This document shows positions 30,465-34,229 of a stretch of 34,229 nucleotides of DNA, piece by piece (position 1 is the first letter of the stretch; each line of letters starts with the position of its first letter). This DNA comes from Dehalococcoidia bacterium (GTDB taxonomy: Bacteria; Chloroflexota; Dehalococcoidia; Lucifugimonadales; SHYT01): assembly GCA_009692665.1 (NCBI GenBank), contig SHYT01000013.1, positions 1-34,229 of the forward strand. Direction: 5' to 3'. The translations under genes were made by a program, and so were the position numbers. Under the pieces are notes generated by a model. It saw only the letters and a list, made by a program, of their open reading frames with translations, had not been told where the DNA came from and searched no databases.

Positions 30465-31253
30465 CTAGGTGCCTTTGAAGTTGGGCCTGCGCTTCTCCAG
30501 GAATGCCGCAACCGCCTCTCGATGGTCCGCTGTTCTAAACGTCTCCTTCTCCAGAGCCAGTGAGGAATCCAACACAAGGTTGACGCTATCGCGGAGCATT
30601 TTGTTGACGGATGCCTTTGTGCCGCGGATGGCGCGCGTTGGGGCATTTGCCAGCTTTGTTGCTAATTCCATAGCGGTGGGCATGAGTGCTTCGTCTGGGA
30701 CAACGCGGTTGATGAGTCCAATCCGCTCCGCCTCTTGAGCAGTAATCAAATCACCAGTCATGAGGAACTCCTTTGCCCGCGCAGCGCCAACAAGCCAGGG
30801 CCAGATAACAGAGCCGCCATCGCCTGCAACAAGGCCCACGAGCACGTGCGCGTCGCCAATACGGGCGCTCCGCGCGGCGAGAATGATGTCGCTGAAAAGG
30901 GCGAGCGTTGCCCCCAGGCCGACAGCGACTCCATTTATGGCGGCGATGACCGGCTGTTCCACGTCCAGCAGATCGAAGATGAGCTTCCTTGCCTCGAAGA
31001 ATAGCGCGTCTAATTCTGTCGAGGTCATCTGCTGGAACCACGTGAGATCGCCACCGGCTGAAAAGGCCCTTCCAGCGCCGGTAAGCACTACCGCGTGAAC
31101 TTCAGCATCCTGGCGGATTTCCGCAAATATTGTGGACAGCTCACGATGCAACTCAAGATTAACCGCGTTTAGCGCATGGGGACGGTTTAAAGTTACGGTG
31201 AGCACCTTATCCGTTTTTTCCACGTTGAGCGTCTTATACCTGGTGTAGTCCAC
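30465..31253 (-). CDS. Enoyl-CoA hydratase/isomerase family protein
   Basis: A 262-residue crotonase. Seen: VTLNRPHALNAVN near 20-32, GAGRAFSAGGDLTWF near 58-72, NGVAVGLGATLALFSDI near 104-120, and SARIGDAHVLVGLVAGDGGSVIWPWLVG near 124-151. At the place where classical hydratases have the first catalytic glutamate this protein has a histidine, and GAGG is GDGG, so the reaction may differ from ordinary hydration (inference by eye alignment). The C-terminus ends EKRRPNFKGT like the other two crotonases here. The GTG at 31253 is chosen because TAGGAGG lies 6-7 nt upstream; a longer frame of 44 codons lacks support. The gene is single and its pathway partner unknown. Confidence 0.86.
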   Translation of the reverse strand: MDYTRYKTLNVEKTDKVLTVTLNRPHALNAVNLELHRELSTIFAEIRQDAEVHAVVLTGAGRAFSAGGDLTWFQQMTSTELDALFFEARKLIFDLLDVEQPVIAAINGVAVGLGATLALFSDIILAARSARIGDAHVLVGLVAGDGGSVIWPWLVGAARAKEFLMTGDLITAQEAERIGLINRVVPDEALMPTAMELATKLANAPTRAIRGTKASVNKMLRDSVNLVLDSSLALEKETFRTADHREAVAAFLEKRRPNFKGT

Positions 31254-31501
31254 CCGGCGCCTCCTAGCCAAAGTGCCGATATTATCTGTTCCGTAGCAGC
31301 GCGCGGCAAGGATGAAGCACAGAGTGGGAGACGGACAAACAAACCGGGCGCCAGGTAATCTGGCATATGCTTGGTTGTTAGGCATGCGAGAGCAGGGCTA
31401 TACTCGGCGCACTCGATTGACTGGACCGAGACCAGCCAGAATAAACTTTCTGCGCCGACGGCGGCCAGATGGCGTCACTAAGCAATCACTGGAGGGCTAC
31501 G

Positions 31502-32806
31502 GTGCTTCACGTAGACGAGAGGCTTCACCATCTGGTGGGCAAACGTTTCTTCTATGGCTGGGCCATTGTTGCAGTTAACTTTGTGAGCAGCATGATCACC
31601 GGAGGGATAAGCGCGTATGGCTTGTCCCTTTTTCTTATCCCCATGGCGCACGACCTTGGTGTGTCGCGGGGCGCAATTTCCTCGGTCACCTTATTCCGCC
31701 TCCTGCCGGTGGTTGTTGTGCCGTTTCTTGGCGTCCTGGCCGATAAGAAACACGGGCCGCGCGTGCTGATGACCGTAGGGAGTCTCATAGCGGGGCTATC
31801 GCTCGTTTCATTGGCGGGAGTCCAGAGCCTGTGGCACTTCTACGTGGGGTACGGCGTAGTCTTTGGGCTTGCCATGATGACATTTGGTGGACAGCTTGTA
31901 GGCCCGGCGGTGTTGTCAAAGTGGTTCATTCGCAAGCGCGGGCGCGCGATAGCAATCGGAACAATGGGAATTTCCGCCGGTGGCTTGGTGATTGCACCGT
32001 TCGCCGGTTGGATTATTAGCGCGTTTGGCTGGCGGGTGGCATGGGCAGCCCTTGGTGTGGGGCTTATCCTGTTGGTGACCCCAGCATCGGCACTGTTCAT
32101 GCGGCGCCGCCCGGAAGACATTGGGCTTCTGCCGGACGGGAATGTAGCTGTCCCGGTTGGTGGCTCAAGCAAGCTTGAATGGGTGGATACGGAGCACCCC
32201 TGGACGGTGCGGGCCGCGGCGAAGACATCCGCGTTCTGGCTGCTGATGGCCGTCCAGATTCTTGGCATGGGGGCGCTGATTCCAGTGCTTATCCACCAGG
32301 TAGCCTACGTGACTGATAAAGGGTTTTCGATAGGCACGGCTACGACCGTTGCGACGGCGCTAGCATTTTTCTCCATCATAGCGAAGTTGCCATGGGGGTA
32401 TTTGTCCGAGCGGCTCAGCATGCGGTGGGTCGTTGCCCTATGCCTGATACCAACCGGGTTCGCACTCTTGTTGCTAATTGGAGCACAGACACTCTGGCAA
32501 CTGTACTTTTATGCAGCCGTGTATGGCCTGACCATGGGCGGCTGGCCAACACTATCCAACCTGGTGTGGGCATCCTATTTCGGGAGGCAGCACGCCGGGG
32601 CTATTCGTGGAGTAGTGACGCCGGTGGGCAGTGTAGTATCGGCGGCAAGTCCGGTGCTTGCCGGCGTGATGTGGGACCGGCTGGGGAGCTACACGGTGCC
32701 TTTCCTGCTCTTCAGCGCGGCCTGGGTTCTCGCCGGGCTGCTGATGCTTGTGACGCGCCAACCAAAGCCACCTGAACCAGCCGTAAACGTGCTCCAGGTA
32801 ACCTGA
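31502..32806 (+). CDS. MFS transporter
   Basis: A 434-residue membrane protein with about twelve hydrophobic segments. It begins FFYGWAIVAVNFVSSMITGGISAYGLSLFLIPM, and has the loop 2-3 signature in the form GVLADKKHGPRVLM, and KWFIRKRGRAIAIGTMGISAGG after helix 4. This resembles the monocarboxylate/oxalate-formate type of major facilitator, which moves small organic acids by ion coupling; the substrate cannot be set. The start is probably GTG 31502, with GGAGGG 6-7 nt upstream; the ATG at 31469 in the same frame has no ribosome site. It lies divergently from the crotonase gene at 31253. There is no terminator hairpin close behind. Confidence 0.9.
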   Translation: MLHVDERLHHLVGKRFFYGWAIVAVNFVSSMITGGISAYGLSLFLIPMAHDLGVSRGAISSVTLFRLLPVVVVPFLGVLADKKHGPRVLMTVGSLIAGLSLVSLAGVQSLWHFYVGYGVVFGLAMMTFGGQLVGPAVLSKWFIRKRGRAIAIGTMGISAGGLVIAPFAGWIISAFGWRVAWAALGVGLILLVTPASALFMRRRPEDIGLLPDGNVAVPVGGSSKLEWVDTEHPWTVRAAAKTSAFWLLMAVQILGMGALIPVLIHQVAYVTDKGFSIGTATTVATALAFFSIIAKLPWGYLSERLSMRWVVALCLIPTGFALLLLIGAQTLWQLYFYAAVYGLTMGGWPTLSNLVWASYFGRQHAGAIRGVVTPVGSVVSAASPVLAGVMWDRLGSYTVPFLLFSAAWVLAGLLMLVTRQPKPPEPAVNVLQVT

Positions 32807-33163
32807 GCTACAGTTCTCCTCCCCATCATCACTATGAGTGACCGTTTCAATGCCGTCTTGGAAGCTTGTGCCGTATCCAACCTTTCTGCTTGGGCCGCCA
32901 GCACGAGGTTCCGGACTACGCTATGGAAGAGCCGCCGACCAGCGGTGCCCATTTGCTCCGCAATATAGAGGATGCCTAATAAAGACATGGGAAGATCAGG
33001 CCGGCGCTACCGCCACGTCAGTAATAAAACCGGCTACCGTAACCAGATAGGCGGGGTGTATAGTCTCTTAGGAAAAATGAGGGGAATGGGTCGAAGGGAA
33101 CAGGACGTCCTTGTCGAACCTAACTGACGCCACCAAATACATCAGGGAGGGCTCGTAAACCAC
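32807..33163. other. 357-nt intergenic stretch with a possible gene remnant
   Basis: On the minus strand 32988-32850 reads ILYIAEQMGTAGRRLF, then RNLVLAAQAERLDTA, which faintly recalls the NLxLAARxLGLGT block of nitroreductases. A TATAGT box at 33058-33063 could serve the next gene but lacks a good -35. Nothing else is seen. Confidence 0.35.
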
Positions 33164-33955
33164 GTGGAAACTCTTGCCTATTTTGATGCAGAAGGAAACC
33201 AGTTTAAGCCTCGACCATATGCACGCAGTCCCTGGACAGCCGCCGGTATCAACGGACGACTCCTCTCTGGCCTCATAGCGCACGCTATGGAGAAAGCTCA
33301 CCATGATCCTGTCTTCCAATTCACGCGGCTGACTACCGATCTCTTTCGCATGGCGCCGATGGAACCCGTTGAGGTACATACCACGCTCATTCGTAGTGGT
33401 GGCCGCATTCGCGTCCTAGACGGTGTCGCGAAAGTTGGCGGTGTGGAAGTAGCGCGGGCAAGCGCCGTTATGCTTCGTCGCGGGACACAGCCAGAGGGCG
33501 AGGTCTGGAGCGCGCCACCTTGGAAAGTGCCGAATCCGGAAGACGGGCTTCCTCAGATCGGCAATCGTCTCGGGTACGATCCTATCCGGCAGACGCGTCT
33601 CATCCACGACCCTGCTGCTAGGCTTGTGCAGAAGCGATTGTGGATGCGCGATGCGGGGGAATTAGTTGCGGGTGAGCCGCTGACCCCGTTCCTTAGAGTT
33701 GCGATGCTTGCGGACTTAACCAACCCGTTCGTCAACGCCGGAACGAAACCCCTCGGCTTCATTAATGCGGATATAACTCTCTATGTGCATCGTGATCAGG
33801 TCGGGGAGTGGACAGGTCTTGAAGCGACGGACCATCAGAGTGCAGACGGAGTGGCGGTCGGCATGTCCGCGCTTTACGATATGGCAGGTCCTCTAGGCCA
33901 TAGTATTGTTTGTGCGGTGGCAGATTCCCGAATACAAGAGGGGCGGAGAGGCTAG
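33164..33955 (+). CDS. TesB-like acyl-CoA thioesterase family protein
   Basis: A 263-residue protein with a double-hotdog look. Seen: ARSPWTAAGINGRLLSGLIAHAMEK near 20-44, the place where TesB-type enzymes have their GG/PNGG substrate helix, FQFTRLTTDLFRMAPMEPVEVHTTLIRSGGRIRVLDGVAKVGGVEVARASAVML-type strands through residue 104, and in the second half LRVAMLADLTNPFVNAG and NADITLYVHR, typical of the C-terminal hotdog. Members hydrolyse acyl-CoA or are inactive relatives. Its substrate is unknown, but the window is rich in acyl-CoA enzymes. The start is GTG 33164; the GGGAGGG ribosome site is 13-14 nt upstream, longer than usual, and no other start fits. Confidence 0.75.
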   Translation: METLAYFDAEGNQFKPRPYARSPWTAAGINGRLLSGLIAHAMEKAHHDPVFQFTRLTTDLFRMAPMEPVEVHTTLIRSGGRIRVLDGVAKVGGVEVARASAVMLRRGTQPEGEVWSAPPWKVPNPEDGLPQIGNRLGYDPIRQTRLIHDPAARLVQKRLWMRDAGELVAGEPLTPFLRVAMLADLTNPFVNAGTKPLGFINADITLYVHRDQVGEWTGLEATDHQSADGVAVGMSALYDMAGPLGHSIVCAVADSRIQEGRRG

Positions 33956-34000
33956 GCTAGAGATCGGGGTGGCGGTGTTAATGGGAAAACCAGGCAAAAT

Positions 34001-34034
34001 AAGAGGCCCCGTACCTATAAGTACGGGGCCTCTT
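34001..34034. terminator. Bidirectional terminator hairpin
   Basis: Perfect 14-bp arms (AAGAGGCCCCGTAC at 34001-34014, complement at 34021-34034), loop CTATAA. On the minus strand it is followed by ATTTTG, fitting the end of the zinc-ribbon gene; it also follows the thioesterase gene by 45 nt. Confidence 0.8.
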
Positions 34035-34047
34035 GGTGTTTAGCTGC

Positions 34048-34229
34048 TTAGCGTCGGGAAGAGCGGCCGCCGCCCTGCGCACTGAAACAGTCGCTGCAGT
34101 AGACGGGGCGATCTCCACGGGGCTGGAACGGCACTTGCGTCGCCTTGCCGCAGGTTGCGCACACGGCGGGGAACATCTGCCGGGGCCCGGAGCTATAGCC
34201 GCCGCCACTGCTGCCGCCGCCTGTCTGTG
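34048..34229 (-). CDS. Small zinc-ribbon protein (partial, 5' end outside)
   Basis: The last 60 codons of a minus-strand gene that enters from the right edge. After a Gly/Ser-rich stretch it reads FPAVCATCGKATQVPF, then GDRPVYCSDCF, then a short basic tail ending GRSSRR. The two CxxC pairs separated by 17 residues form the CxxC zinc-ribbon found in small proteins of many uncultured bacteria, thought to bind nucleic acid or protein. The stop TAA is at 34048-34050 and a terminator follows. An overlapping frame on the same strand is open too, but lacks any motif. The N-terminus, and thus any further domain, is not visible. Confidence 0.75.
   Translation of the reverse strand, partial: QTGGGSSGGGYSSGPRQMFPAVCATCGKATQVPFQPRGDRPVYCSDCFSAQGGGRSSRR

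Overview
The window is about 34 kb of moderately GC-rich bacterial chromosome with dense, short-gapped genes on both strands. It has two tRNA genes and house-keeping genes (polA, argC, ilvE, plsY, speD/speE) mixed with many acyl-CoA and redox enzymes of environmental type. The mix of xdhC/mocA, several crotonases, paired MaoC-type dehydratases, a family 5 substrate-binding lipoprotein and a divergent PlsY fits an uncultured Chloroflexota lineage (Dehalococcoidia-like). That is an inference from gene families; no rRNA or other decisive marker is present.

Layout. 1-5.9 kb (minus strand): the 5' end of polA, a phosphotriesterase-like metal hydrolase, an SDR oxidoreductase, a speD-speE polyamine pair with a strong promoter, a methyltransferase with a long repetitive disordered N-terminus, and a molybdopterin cytidylyltransferase (mocA). 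5.9-7.4 kb: xdhC, separated from mocA by a 362-bp unit made of a small GIY-YIG nuclease gene bracketed by inverted copies of a 33-nt palindrome. A third copy lies alone at 11.1 kb. 8-11 kb: a zinc-type oxidoreductase, a second methyltransferase and a damaged prepilin peptidase gene. 11.4-17.3 kb: tRNA-Glu, argC, a single-cysteine thioredoxin-fold protein, a plsY/membrane protein/PAP2-like group, ilvE, an HpaI-type aldolase and tRNA-Pro.

17.4-23 kb is an acyl-CoA metabolism cluster: three apparently working enzyme types (two crotonases, a two-gene MaoC-type dehydratase, an acyl-CoA dehydrogenase) together with a MaoC-like fragment and a truncated, frameshifted CoA-transferase. 23-29.5 kb holds an orphan peptide-type substrate-binding lipoprotein and a two-gene ABC exporter whose motifs show one normal and one degenerate ATP site. 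29.8-34.2 kb holds a nitroreductase, a third crotonase, an MFS transporter, a thioesterase-like protein and the end of a small zinc-ribbon protein.

The most interesting structure is the palindrome-flanked GIY-YIG unit. It looks like a REP-type element whose presumed mobiliser is a GIY-YIG nuclease instead of the known tyrosine transposase, and one palindrome forms the protein's own C-terminal codons. The nuclease gene here carries a one-base frameshift. Three genes in the window (GIY-YIG nuclease, prepilin peptidase, CoA-transferase) show broken frames, so either real decay or assembly indels must be considered. Several minus-strand genes share a recognisable sigma-70 type promoter (TTGCCN or TTGAYN, 17-18 nt, TATACT/TATAAT).
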